Shown here: one piece after another, positions 26,801-31,598 of the stretch
Numbering within the stretch: position 1 is the first letter of the stretch
Layout: every line of letters begins with the position of its first letter
Origin: Christensenellaceae bacterium
Lineage (GTDB): Bacteria > Bacillota > Clostridia > Christensenellales > Christensenellaceae
Assembly: GCA_022846035.1 (NCBI GenBank)
Contig: AP025580.1
Span: 1,984,001-2,048,000, forward strand
Direction: 5' to 3'
Length of the DNA stretch: 64,000 nucleotides
Program-made: the position numbers and the translations under genes
Notes under the pieces: model-generated
Database searches by the model: none
What the model was told of the DNA's origin: nothing
The model's input: only the letters and a program-made list of their open reading frames with translations

Positions 26801-27654
26801 GTCGCGCTGACGCTCTGACTCTGCGCCCACGCCGTGGAAACCTGGCGCGCGTTGGTAATGCTCGGCAGATTTGTTTCTATCTTCTGTGGGGAAAATGATA
26901 CGGTATCCACCATCATCCATATTCCACTCGGCGGCCATCCCGAAGGATCGTCGCTCTCCATATAAACTGAACCCCAATAATATGTTCCGGGGGCGCCTAC
27001 TTTCACGATCCCGCTGCCCTGCCACTTGTTTTCGCTCACTTTGTGGCACATAATGCCGTTGGACTCGTCCATAACGTCGGTTTTGATATTAAAGGAAAGC
27101 TGCGCGCATTTATCCGGCACGCCCGTCGCCGTAATGGTAACGACGTACGTTCCGTTCGACCATTCCGAAGCAGACGGCGTGGACGTGACAGTATAGTTGA
27201 TTGCGTACGGGTCGGTATACGCGGCGCTGCGCGCGGAATACAGCGACGCGGAACGCGAATACACCGTGCCGTCTGCCTGGTCCGCTTCATCCGGCTGCGT
27301 CGCCGCGGCGTCAGCTTCACTGACCGCCCTCATTTTCATTTTCGGCTGCACCGCTATATCCGGAATCTGCTCCTCCCCGAGCTCCGGCTGCGCGGGCACG
27401 CTCAACACGGGCACCTCCTGCATTTCCGGTTCTTCCGGTGCAGTGCCATCCGGTATGTTCACCTGCTGTGGCTGCGCCGGTTCGGACGGAGGTTGTATGT
27501 CAACCATTTGCTGTCCGGATTCATTGTCGCTTCCAAATAAATTAAACGGCAATTCCCATGCGTACGCGAGCGGCGTATACGCAAGCATCATTACGACAAC
27601 CAGCGTAATCGCCACTACATATATGATTTTGTTTCGTTTCCCTTTCCTGCCCAT
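14848..27654 (-). CDS. 4268-residue secreted protein with Ig-like repeat array
   Basis: The protein has a membrane-type signal sequence (about 10-32), a Pro/Glu/Gln-rich spacer (about 40-135) and then a long array of Ig-like units to about residue 3475. Type A units (about 80-85 residues) carry 'TVSATVTDSQSGV...TSGxxMT..G..Y...GTYYIVAxDNAGN'. Type B units (about 95) carry 'W-S-N-x-x-S-F-T-I-T-A-T-G-x-x-D-T-G-G-S-G-V' and 'TPPANAQTTYYIRVKDNAGN'. Around residues 3480-3700 is a region with TWWSRTGYKTTSRVW and GIRPEVYLD, like DUF6273 domains. More Ig-like units follow, then a final 160-residue domain with ISVSIPVKMLFAAL and TNNS. No LPXTG or hydrophobic tail is present. Such arrays usually form stalks for adhesion or matrix binding. 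It is the second gene of the operon. Confidence 0.88.
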   Translation of the reverse strand: MGRKGKRNKIIYVVAITLVVVMMLAYTPLAYAWELPFNLFGSDNESGQQMVDIQPPSEPAQPQQVNIPDGTAPEEPEMQEVPVLSVPAQPELGEEQIPDIAVQPKMKMRAVSEADAAATQPDEADQADGTVYSRSASLYSARSAAYTDPYAINYTVTSTPSASEWSNGTYVVTITATGVPDKCAQLSFNIKTDVMDESNGIMCHKVSENKWQGSGIVKVGAPGTYYWGSVYMESDDPSGWPPSGIWMMVDTVSFSPQKIETNLPSITNARQVSTAWAQSQSVSATVTDSQSGVRDVWLMESADATSGYQMTQSGNTWTGTVSSTGTWYVVAFDKAGNKATRAVNVVNIDRTGPSVSNAKQNTTASAASKTVSATVTDSQSGVDQVWLMTTSTGTSGYKMTNTSGSTWTSPDIVDEGTYYIWAIDKAGNPVSSRTAVSVTNINRDRTGPTITNETQNTADWARVKTVSATITDASGIKQVLLMTSPDATSGYTMTNTSGNTYTSSNMGASGTYYIWAMDNAGNVTTKPVVITNIDRTPPDVTNAKQNTTDYARTRQISATITDSQSGVKQVLYTTSEGATSGYSMTKSGNTYTGTVSANGTYYIVAIDNLGNRIDVPVQVTNIDKDPPTVSASQDPVSWAPSKTIKATITDVAGVKMVLLATSPNASSGSRMTQSGDTYTSSTITTPGTYYIIAIDNVGNRKSGDVPVVVDKIDPTPPTLGGASISPSAWSSGSSFTITATGAADTGGAGVEGVYYSTTSNFTSGGTKMSLSGSSATATLTPPANAQTTYYIRVKDNAGNWSAQKTVTAKRDTSAPVIDVAGGDGWASSAAISATVTDEQSGITQVFYATTSGATSGTAMTAVGSNVYRSQELPKGTYYIVAINGVGLRSEARVTLDRIDTEPPTVTGTATITPTDWTNGKHTITVTGISDTGGSGVAAVFYATSATATSGTNLTYNEATGTATLTADLLDGSHTYYLRVKDGAGNFAAKTLSVVGKRDTTDPTVTPAVSPAGWAAAKTVSATVRDTQSGIKSVFLATAPNAESGTAMSRSGNTYTAPAVSKTGTYYVVAIDQAGNRKEASIAVDQIDVNKPTVTGATISPTGWTNGNHTVTVSGIADTGGSGIAQVFLATSATATSGTNMEYNAANGTATVTTALAEGTTTYYIRVKDGAGNFSDAVPSVVAKRDSAPPVISGARPSGGILTATVTDAASGVNRVFYSTTSGATSGTAMTKSGDVYTSAKISGAGIYYIVAYDNAGARSEARVDASDLVAPTFTGASINPSAWSNGASFTITASGISDTGGSGVASAFYSTSSSAVSGTAMTLNAAKTQATVTLTPPANAQTTYYLYIVDGSGNISSPRSVVAKRDTAAPTMSGATISPDTWTTQTTFTIRVTGIADTGGSGVSQVFYSTTENATSGTAMSRSGSTASATITAPKSQETKYYIRVKDAAGNLSTQQVVSAKNVQPGVDGPEVVAVTSHINTSTTTGGHSIQARIKAGFVATKGPEVTGAFMTFDPNATSGTNMSWSDGTGYGYWNGYLTNSENRPVYYIRLVDSAGLVGPAFEVSALEASLVFRTNHGNLTATISPSRGYVTTKKVVNVVATNVASYVTNVRFNFVRGTNDSSATTTIPMTKSGTTWTGSADITDNMQIYFDAYFDGASSSEGKGKTSIAPEPLWRSISNIDPAAPTITNVEQSTTGWVNSTTISAVVQDPDTHTDQYSRSNSSGIREVFWSKTSGATSGTAMSGSTYDSSSSPYKYKYTSKALTSPGTYYIVAYDNAGNRTQTSITLKNLDATAPTMTAASIDPSAWTDTSSFTITATGVADTGGSGVEGVYYSTTSNFTSGGTKMTLSGSTATATLTPPDNASTTYYVRVKDNAGNWSTQKSVAAKRDSSSPSITNAKQSSDTWGESKTISATVTDTGSGLKSVFWSKTSGATSGTAMTASGSTYTSGAINEEGTYYIVAYDNAGHRSQQSVTITKIDLAAPSMTGASISPDSWSNADSFTITATGVADTGSAGVEGVYYSTTSNFTSGGSGLADVFWTTTSGATEGNLMMDNGDVYTSGDLSEAGTYYIVAYDVAGNRTQTQVVVSNIDMEAPTVSGASILPAEWSNAESFTLTATGIADTGGSNVEGVYYSTTKNFTSGGTKMALTGNTATASITPPVNASTTYYVRVKDNAGNWSTQVSAVAKRDTAAPAITNVQNNAGQILATITDSGGSGLKSVFWSATDGATSGTALTPTEGDGYMTEPGALADNGAYYIVAYDNAGNRSQYAINVSNIDKEAPTFTGLAIDPASWSNAESFTLTATGLADTGGSGVAEVFCSTSSGAESGTRMTISGTTATLTLTPPANAQTTYYVRVKDGAGNLSAEKSIVAKRDTTIPSLTGASINPADWSNGSNYTITVEGVSDMGGSDVEGVYYSTEPDFTSGGTKMTLSGGTSTATFAPPQNMETIYYIRVRDNAGNWSEQKTVAARQDTLPPEYDVSIDPSDWSFDATFTINVTNVQDPGGSGIGEAFYSTVSGAESGISMMVVGDSASVTVAPDTNKQTTYYVRVRDNAGNLSEEKAVTAKRDTGLPTMTGLTISPTGWNTDGGSPTYTLTATGVEDFGGSGVKEVFYTTDANATSGTVMTLIGGTATATFVPPANAHTTYYVFVKDNAGNLSTPMSAEAKRDSTAPVIAGASIDPADWSNADSFTITATGVTDAGSSEIAEVFYSTTSGATSGTKMTLSGDTATATLTPPANAQTTYYIRAKDNAGNLSNELSVTAKRDTVAPVMNKATISPEVWSNGDSFLITAEGVLDTGGSEIAEVFYATDANAESGTAMTLTGDTATATLTPPENAATSYYVRIKDHAGNLSRAIEVTAFRDTLAPTISKLEIEPTGWSNGSGFTITASGIEDLGGSGIAQVFYSTTPDATTGTRIESYSPRTGTASVTVTPPADAQTTYYVRAIDKAGNLGPQLSVVAKRDTTAPTGSIKVGEHNIWSAFVNAITFGIYFNEQQPVVIDAADEGGSGLAGIQYYIASEALTRQQLLDVEETSWKDYAAFTLLPEDRYVVYAKLADNAGNVTYIGTDGMVFDTTAPVVGAEDTVDVTPPWAHIGAETVTVTASGVEDVMKTGLVSGETDVMSDIAYAYLMKTAGSTADVDIVGTFAKQEDGTFTCAMSPTEAEEIYYLRAVDNAGNWNDPSTSVKVTLRADLVAPVMENIRQEIVAGNVLVRVDATDVGSGMDKVYVAKTPDAESGVMLSKADENEYSGYLLEGGKLYLIAADKAGNRTVSELTELDDMDHIPPEITNVTANGDSTVSADITDTGSGVGMAYLSEDKDAETGMIMTRQNDTDTYVSPRVETGKTYYVIAYDKAGNRAVAEITIDAQPDKTRPVITGVQSPEDPAYGKVIVATANDPAGRQGEMVSGIDENRVYLLTSDDASATEGTPLTRQDDGTYVSPETRQAGTYYVFCYDKAGNRSKNAAVVVDAIVTGGGTPIRPSGAGGIDTYYQGGGSGAAMDSTKALVWMGGTLFRTMETGAYLAEDLVGQTQFHGRTSTNYSASLLLPEMETFAQTVSGTPGLRTIDLPDVDVKGQTAYPLHHGPSTTDTTDSELLNTAYFPQGNTSRAAGLKDTPTSGLTWWSRTGYKTTSRVWAVNQIGQVQSYTVTGNYGIRPEVYLDHTQAFFVPASAGGGAPESGETLVRSMGAFKSVSAGEARIQNAGTAVGNAQTYRVFTLDGTNAALPENRITASATSDGSLIIRYEGASHGADNYLSAMLVNKETHEKWTARLGNIPEANGEQAVSLPHVDGKGVVGDSNYLLYVWNENEAGRNACSPLQFEMSDLKLPDNPKIVKITQQPEDWTGASEEKTITAEATFAENCTQKKLEIAQNADGSGEKYTLTANADGTYSTTQVKTGGIWYVIATDGTNKLSAVQPFDVKIDTTPPTITSAGLGHGNTLYATAEDAQSGMGSMYWSQSADGTGLQEMTLSSGAYVSQELLGLGIYYVYAVDAVGNRSLPTAVEVSALYDTTPPDISNIVITQQEDGRFKVSFKVEDIAKAPEPASGVKPETVMWKSRKEGEYTAAQLDPEHADGSHYYFLTDDSIENTAHYIYAEDWAGNAAEKEAVNQTGVISVSIPVKMLFAALPDTYGGKFYAPEYTVTNNSETNKLNVSLVGFEADESSKGFELVAPGTKLAQNQMTLYLSGLGDTGGAFGGLSKTALLPGGFDMEKRLAIGNLAKAVPGADGADGKYTFAGDIPEYNLMQLQTLEALRAKFQMTLLFEKDYTG
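17230..26860 (-). repeat. In-frame tandem repeat array coding Ig-like units
   Basis: About 9.6 kb of the giant gene consists of tandem units of roughly 245-290 bp in two alternating classes (A and B), about thirty in all by eye. Near-identical DNA blocks recur, for example the stretch coding YYSTTSNFTSGG in at least four places (around 21230, 21575, 22130 and 25375). The 3'-proximal units (19000-20800) are nearly all type B, while the 5' units (24000-26860) are mainly type A. One unit at about 21565 is a fusion of two partial units. High local identity makes this region prone to copy-number change. Confidence 0.85.
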
Positions 27655-27690
27655 TTTGCCTTACTCTTCCCGATCTATCTATCCGATCCC

Positions 27691-27707
27691 GTGCGCGCCG
27701 CGCGCAC
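27691..27707 (-). other. GC-rich hairpin between GLUG gene and giant gene
   Basis: GTGCGCG-CCG-CGCGCAC forms a perfect 7-bp GC stem in the 103-bp gap between the 27758 gene and the giant gene. No T-run follows, so it is more likely an mRNA stability or processing element than a terminator. Confidence 0.4.
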
Positions 27708-27757
27708 ATCCTGTCAAGCTTCTGATGCCGTATGATTCTATATCAATCAAACTCTGC

Positions 27758-29302
27758 TTATTGCGCGTGGCGTACCGCGCAACGAAACTCTTTGACGTAG
27801 TCTTCCTCCGCCGCCGTAAACGTATATTCCCGCTCTGTCGCGCCCGGAATGTCCGTCCACGTTTGTCCGCCGTCCATGCTCTGCTGCCACTGGTACGCAA
27901 GGTTTTCCCCTTCCGCTTCGACGCTGAACGTCACGCTCTCGCCTATCTCTCCCGTCTGGTCGTTCGGGTTGCGCGTAATGCTGATCTGCGGTTGTTCCTC
28001 CTCAGCTACGCCGTCCTCCGCTCCGATCTGCAAAGGAAACACGCTGTCCTCCGGCATGAGCGGCTGGACGCCGGAAATCTGGTTGGGGAAAATTGGGTCA
28101 ATCGGCTCCAGCTCTTTCTCTACGCTGATATTCTGTGAAATAATCACCGGCGTGAAAAAGCGCACTTCAGTTTTTTCGCCGTCCGGCCACGTTTTGGCAT
28201 ACACGGCCTCCACGTCTTCCGCGCCCGTCTCTTCCTTGCTCGTAATGGTTACGGCAGCGCCGTCCGCGCTGCCCAGCGCGAGGATCGTTTCGCTGCCCTG
28301 CCAGCCCTGGAATGCCAGCCCGAACTGGTTCGCTCTCTGTGTATCCGCCGTGACCCGCGCCTGCTGTCCACCGGTTCCCAGCGTCACATAGGCTGGGTCG
28401 GATTTCAGTGTCATCACGCCGTCCGCAGCGTCAATCGGGCTGTCTATCCCAAACGCGCTGCTTGCATACGCGCCGGACCACAGGCAGTTTTCGTAAGCTT
28501 CCGCAGCAGCGTCCGCCTTTCCTGCCAGCGCGCCGTCCAGCTTGCCCTCGTTCGGATTATGCACATAAACCTGCACATTCTGAATGTTCTTTGCCTGCCG
28601 GATCTCCGCGGCCAGCCCGCCGGATATGCCGTCTTCGCTTTCGTCACGTTTATGAAGCGCTCCTTGCACGCAAATATCGGCAATCTCCGCTTCACCGTCC
28701 ACCGTGCCAAAGAGGGTTCCCTGGCTGCTGCCGGGGCCGCACTTGACGTCCCTCAGGCTCAGCCCGCTGATGGAGCCGGTAAAATAACCGAATATGCCCG
28801 TTCCATGCTCCGGAAGAATCAAAACATTTTTGATCATATGCCCATTCCCGAGGAACGTTCCTGAAAACGGCGCTTCTTCGCTGCCAATAGACGCCCAGCC
28901 GATTCCCTGACCGTCGATGTCATTTTCCAGGATATACGTCCCATCAAGCGGATAAGCTTCTTCAACGCCGATACGCCGGAATTCCTCCAGCGTCGTGATA
29001 CGGATCGCGCCCTCCGCCTGCTCCTTGTCCTCCGCCTGCGTCGGCGAATGGCTGGGCGAAGCCGAGGCTTCCGGTAGTTGCAGCGCGTTATTTGATGGTG
29101 ATTCCGAAGCCGAGGCTTGCGTGTCTCCCGCCTGCAGCCCTCCTGTCGCGGAGGTCTCCGGCCCTACGTCTGCACTGCCGGGCACTGCATCATTTGATGC
29201 AAAAGCGGAAGCAGCAAAACAGAACACCAGTAGTGCGCCGAGTACTGCCGCAAATAATTTATTTTTTTGTTTTGCCTTTACAATTCGGTTTATCTTTTTC
29301 AT
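27758..29302 (-). CDS. Secreted protein with GLUG-type repeats and Ig-like end; first gene of surface operon
   Basis: I place the start at 29302 (MKKINRIVKAKQKNKL), giving 514 residues, because AAAGGA lies about ten bases upstream and a signal peptide follows (about 13-34, ending AFA-SN); the in-frame ATG at 29362 lacks a usable site. After an Ala/Ser/Pro-rich spacer comes 'ITTLEEFRRIG...Y.LENDIDGQG..WASIG....FSGTFLGNGHMIKNV....GIFGYF', typical of M26-N/GLUG repeat proteins (about 95-260). A second beta-rich part and a C-terminal Ig-like domain (about 430-514, AYQWQQSMDGGQTWTDIPGA) follow. GLUG regions are common in surface adhesins and IgA proteases; no protease motif is present here. Confidence 0.82.
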   Translation of the reverse strand: MKKINRIVKAKQKNKLFAAVLGALLVFCFAASAFASNDAVPGSADVGPETSATGGLQAGDTQASASESPSNNALQLPEASASPSHSPTQAEDKEQAEGAIRITTLEEFRRIGVEEAYPLDGTYILENDIDGQGIGWASIGSEEAPFSGTFLGNGHMIKNVLILPEHGTGIFGYFTGSISGLSLRDVKCGPGSSQGTLFGTVDGEAEIADICVQGALHKRDESEDGISGGLAAEIRQAKNIQNVQVYVHNPNEGKLDGALAGKADAAAEAYENCLWSGAYASSAFGIDSPIDAADGVMTLKSDPAYVTLGTGGQQARVTADTQRANQFGLAFQGWQGSETILALGSADGAAVTITSKEETGAEDVEAVYAKTWPDGEKTEVRFFTPVIISQNISVEKELEPIDPIFPNQISGVQPLMPEDSVFPLQIGAEDGVAEEEQPQISITRNPNDQTGEIGESVTFSVEAEGENLAYQWQQSMDGGQTWTDIPGATEREYTFTAAEEDYVKEFRCAVRHAQ

Positions 29303-29390
29303 ATATAAATGATCCTTTGTAAAATCTTTTTCTAAATTAATCTTTTTAGCAAACAATACCATCCTTGTTTTGTCATATATTGTATATGTA

Positions 29391-29419
29391 ATTGTAGGAG
29401 GCTAAAATAAAAAACACAA
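29391..29419 (-). promoter_or_regulatory. Promoter of the surface operon
   Basis: On the minus strand, -35 TTGTGT (complement of 29414-29419), a 17-bp spacer and -10 TACAAT (complement of 29391-29396) lie about 90 bp ahead of ATG 29302. The -35 box is poor, while the spacing is ideal. The 24-bp palindrome at 29424-29447 ends four bases upstream of it. This suggests an activator-dependent promoter. Confidence 0.68.
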
Positions 29420-29423
29420 CAAA

Positions 29424-29447
29424 CTATCTGCTTACGTAAGCAGATAG
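29424..29447. promoter_or_regulatory. 24-bp perfect palindromic operator (site 1)
   Basis: The half-site CTATCTGCTTAC is followed directly by its exact reverse complement. Flanking bases extend the pairing (CAA/TTG) after one mismatch. Related 24-bp sites lie at 31496 and 35758 with the shared pattern CTATnTGc/gTTAy and its mirror. Here it is centred about 51 bp before the expected transcription start of the surface operon. The dual-GntR proteins encoded beside the other two sites are the natural candidates for binding (inference). Confidence 0.8.
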
Positions 29448-29579
29448 CTTGTTAATTTTAATGTAATAATCGTCAGAAATGTGTGTAAAAATGTACTGTT
29501 TTCAATAAAAATACTTTATTTTACTTGATTTGCTCTGTCATGTATTCTTTCTGTTATTTAGTATGTGTCGGAACACCGA

Positions 29580-30107
29580 TCACTCCTCTTTTTCATCCAC
29601 CGGCTTCCATGCCTTTCCAAACTGGATCTCCTTAAATAACGCCACAAGGCCTGTTATCTGCTTCAGGCGCAATATTTCATCTTTATCCATTCCCAAATGC
29701 TTTGCTATCCATGCGTCCGACCTCCCCAGCTCATGGAGCTCTTTTACAATGTTGCTCATAAGGTCCACGTCGTGGCTGCCCCGCGCGCGGTTATGCCTTA
29801 TCGTACTCGCCATCCTCTGATCGATCGGTTTATCTATCACAGAGACAGGCAGCATCCCTTTCTCCCTTTCATAAATATCCTCATGCTCCATCATGATCCG
29901 GTAACGGTGGAAACCGTCTACAATCACATAAATATCTTTTGATTTTACATAATAACACACCACAGGCATTGTATATCCATCCGCCTTGATACTGTCGTAA
30001 AGCAGTTTCATCTCAGGCGGCGCAACCGCATTCGGATTATAGGTGTTGGGTTTGACTTTCTCAATCGGGACAGGAAAGACATGATAAACAGGACTTTTAT
30101 ACGCCAT
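29580..30107 (-). CDS. ibrB: IbrB-like ParB-fold protein
   Basis: The 175-residue product has a ParB/sulfiredoxin-like domain (residues about 8-100) with VVCYYVKSKDIYVIVDGFHR, matching the ParB 'G-x-H-R' position, and a C-terminal helix-turn-helix (about 118-150). Together with the PAPS-reductase-like neighbour it matches the IbrA/IbrB pair first described in E. coli, where the two activate expression of prophage-borne immunoglobulin-binding proteins. The ibrA and ibrB frames overlap by 11 bp. The molecular reaction of the pair is not established. The symbol rests on family resemblance, not orthology. Confidence 0.8.
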   Translation of the reverse strand: MAYKSPVYHVFPVPIEKVKPNTYNPNAVAPPEMKLLYDSIKADGYTMPVVCYYVKSKDIYVIVDGFHRYRIMMEHEDIYEREKGMLPVSVIDKPIDQRMASTIRHNRARGSHDVDLMSNIVKELHELGRSDAWIAKHLGMDKDEILRLKQITGLVALFKEIQFGKAWKPVDEKEE

Positions 30108-31428
30108 TTGTTAATTCCTCTACACTTTTATATTTTTTACGGATAATTTCGATACGTTTCTGCTGTCGCCGTGACAGTCCAAATCCCATGAAACGGCAGG
30201 TATGGTCATTCTTCAAGATACAATAACACATCCGCTTCCAGCTTGGAATATCTTTTGTGGATTTTATATCGTCCGTGTGGTCGGGAATCGGACCAATAAA
30301 AACGATCCTTGTTTTTTTATTCAGGGTATAATTCGAGACACCGTTCCGCCTGATATGGTATCCGTGTTCCTCGAGTTCCTTGATCGTAACCTCGTCCAGT
30401 CCGCCGCCCGTTTCGTGCCAGAAATGGATGGACGTATTGAATTTTTTGATATAGTTATTCCGCATCCTGGCCGGTAATGTATCCAGCAGGAATTTTGTAT
30501 AAGATTTCCATGTATGCCCCTCCGGAAGGGAAATACTTCGATACCCCATGGCTTTTGTTCGCCCATAGATACAGGCAAAATTAGCTCCCCGCACCCTACC
30601 CACCAGCTTGCTCCATATTTCAGGGTCGATAATCCGGTACAGGTTGAGCGAATCCTTGGAATAATCGTTAAACGGCGAAGCTACACGCATTTGCGAAGGC
30701 TTCAGCCCCGCTTTGTAATATAGGTCATACAACCCATTATAATCGTACCCAAACAGTCTGTTGGCATGCCATACATCGTTTAGGGTCCAGTCATACATGG
30801 GAGAAGCGCACCATACGTCCTTAAATTTCCTGCTAATCCAGCATTCGTCCTTATATCCATATTTCTTATTCAAAAAGCCACTATAGCGCTGCATAGATTC
30901 ATCCGCGCGCAATCCAAGCAGGCATACGGTTTTCCCGTAATCATGCACCATGCGGTACCATCTGCCAAATTGTTTAGCCAGATCCTCCTGAGGCATTCGG
31001 TAGCGGTATGTCGATATTGGATTATTCTGCAAATTGATTACATAGTCTTTTTGCGGCATCTCTCGTACCCAGCTTTCGCGCTTCGTGTCATCCCACGGAT
31101 ACCAGAACATCTCATAGCTGCTGAGTGCCGTTCTTGTCGCCATCGGCAGGCATACCCAATACGGTTCTACCTTTTCTTTCATCCGTTCGAAAGTTCGCTC
31201 TATATACTCTGTTGTAACCGTATACTGTGCTTCAAAATCCTGATGGAACAGCCCGATTGTCTTTTCCGGATAATATTGATCCCTGAAATCAAGCGTCAGA
31301 TTAAGAAGCAGCCCGCTGTCTTTTCCTCCCGAAAAGGAAACATAAATATTATCGAATTCCCTAAAAATGAAATCCAGCCGCTTCTGTAAAGCCTCATATA
31401 CATTTTCATCTAAAAACTCCCGTATCAT
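30097..31428 (-). CDS. ibrA: IbrA-like PAPS-reductase-family protein
   Basis: The 443-residue product contains an adenine-nucleotide alpha-hydrolase/PP-loop motif SFSGGKDSG (about residues 32-40) and the later LLGLRADESMQRY motif typical of PAPS-reductase-like DUF3440/IbrA proteins. Classic PAPS reductase has a C-terminal catalytic Cys motif (ECGLH), which is not seen here, so sulfate reduction is unlikely. It is co-transcribed with ibrB and divergent from gntR1, with one operator palindrome between them. Known family members act as expression activators; a role here in controlling the surface operon is inference. Confidence 0.82.
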   Translation of the reverse strand: MIREFLDENVYEALQKRLDFIFREFDNIYVSFSGGKDSGLLLNLTLDFRDQYYPEKTIGLFHQDFEAQYTVTTEYIERTFERMKEKVEPYWVCLPMATRTALSSYEMFWYPWDDTKRESWVREMPQKDYVINLQNNPISTYRYRMPQEDLAKQFGRWYRMVHDYGKTVCLLGLRADESMQRYSGFLNKKYGYKDECWISRKFKDVWCASPMYDWTLNDVWHANRLFGYDYNGLYDLYYKAGLKPSQMRVASPFNDYSKDSLNLYRIIDPEIWSKLVGRVRGANFACIYGRTKAMGYRSISLPEGHTWKSYTKFLLDTLPARMRNNYIKKFNTSIHFWHETGGGLDEVTIKELEEHGYHIRRNGVSNYTLNKKTRIVFIGPIPDHTDDIKSTKDIPSWKRMCYCILKNDHTCRFMGFGLSRRQQKRIEIIRKKYKSVEELTNGV

Positions 31429-31462
31429 TCCGGCTTTTTGTTCCTATCCAAAAATTTTATAT

Positions 31463-31491
31463 ATTATAAATACTCATCAAATTTTAATCAA
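31463..31491 (-). promoter_or_regulatory. Promoter of ibrAB
   Basis: On the minus strand, -35 TTGATT (complement of 31486-31491), a 17-bp spacer and a perfect -10 TATAAT (complement of 31463-31468) lie 34 bp ahead of the ibrA start. Four bases separate the -35 box from the operator at 31496-31519. Confidence 0.75.
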
Positions 31492-31495
31492 TATA

Positions 31496-31519
31496 CTATA
31501 TGGTTATATATGCAAATAG
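31496..31519. promoter_or_regulatory. 24-bp operator between ibrA and gntR1 (site 2)
   Basis: This is an imperfect version of the palindrome: left half CTATATGGTTAT, right half ATATGCAAATAG. It is placed midway between the divergent -35 boxes (31491 and 31523), four bases from one and three from the other. Its flank CAATATA is identical to that of site 3. Confidence 0.75.
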
Positions 31520-31522
31520 GTA

Positions 31523-31551
31523 TTGAAAAAACTATACCTTAATATTAGAAT
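31523..31551 (+). promoter_or_regulatory. Promoter of gntR1
   Basis: TTGAAA (31523-31528), 17 bp, TAGAAT (31546-31551). The start codon at 31599 is preceded by AAAGGG. The operator 31496-31519 ends three bases upstream of the -35 box, so the gene is probably controlled by itself or its paralogue. Confidence 0.72.
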
Positions 31552-31598
31552 AAGATTGAATCATATTGAAGTCAATAATTAATTAAAGGGATAGATAA

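Noticed and set aside
17230-26860. Short recurring DNA blocks as a CRISPR array
   Set aside because: The repeats are in-frame coding units of 245-290 bp with variable identity, not 25-40 bp repeats with unique spacers.
30097-31428. Genuine PAPS/APS reductase for sulfate assimilation
   Set aside because: The C-terminal catalytic cysteine motif is missing, and the ParB-like partner and location fit the IbrA group.
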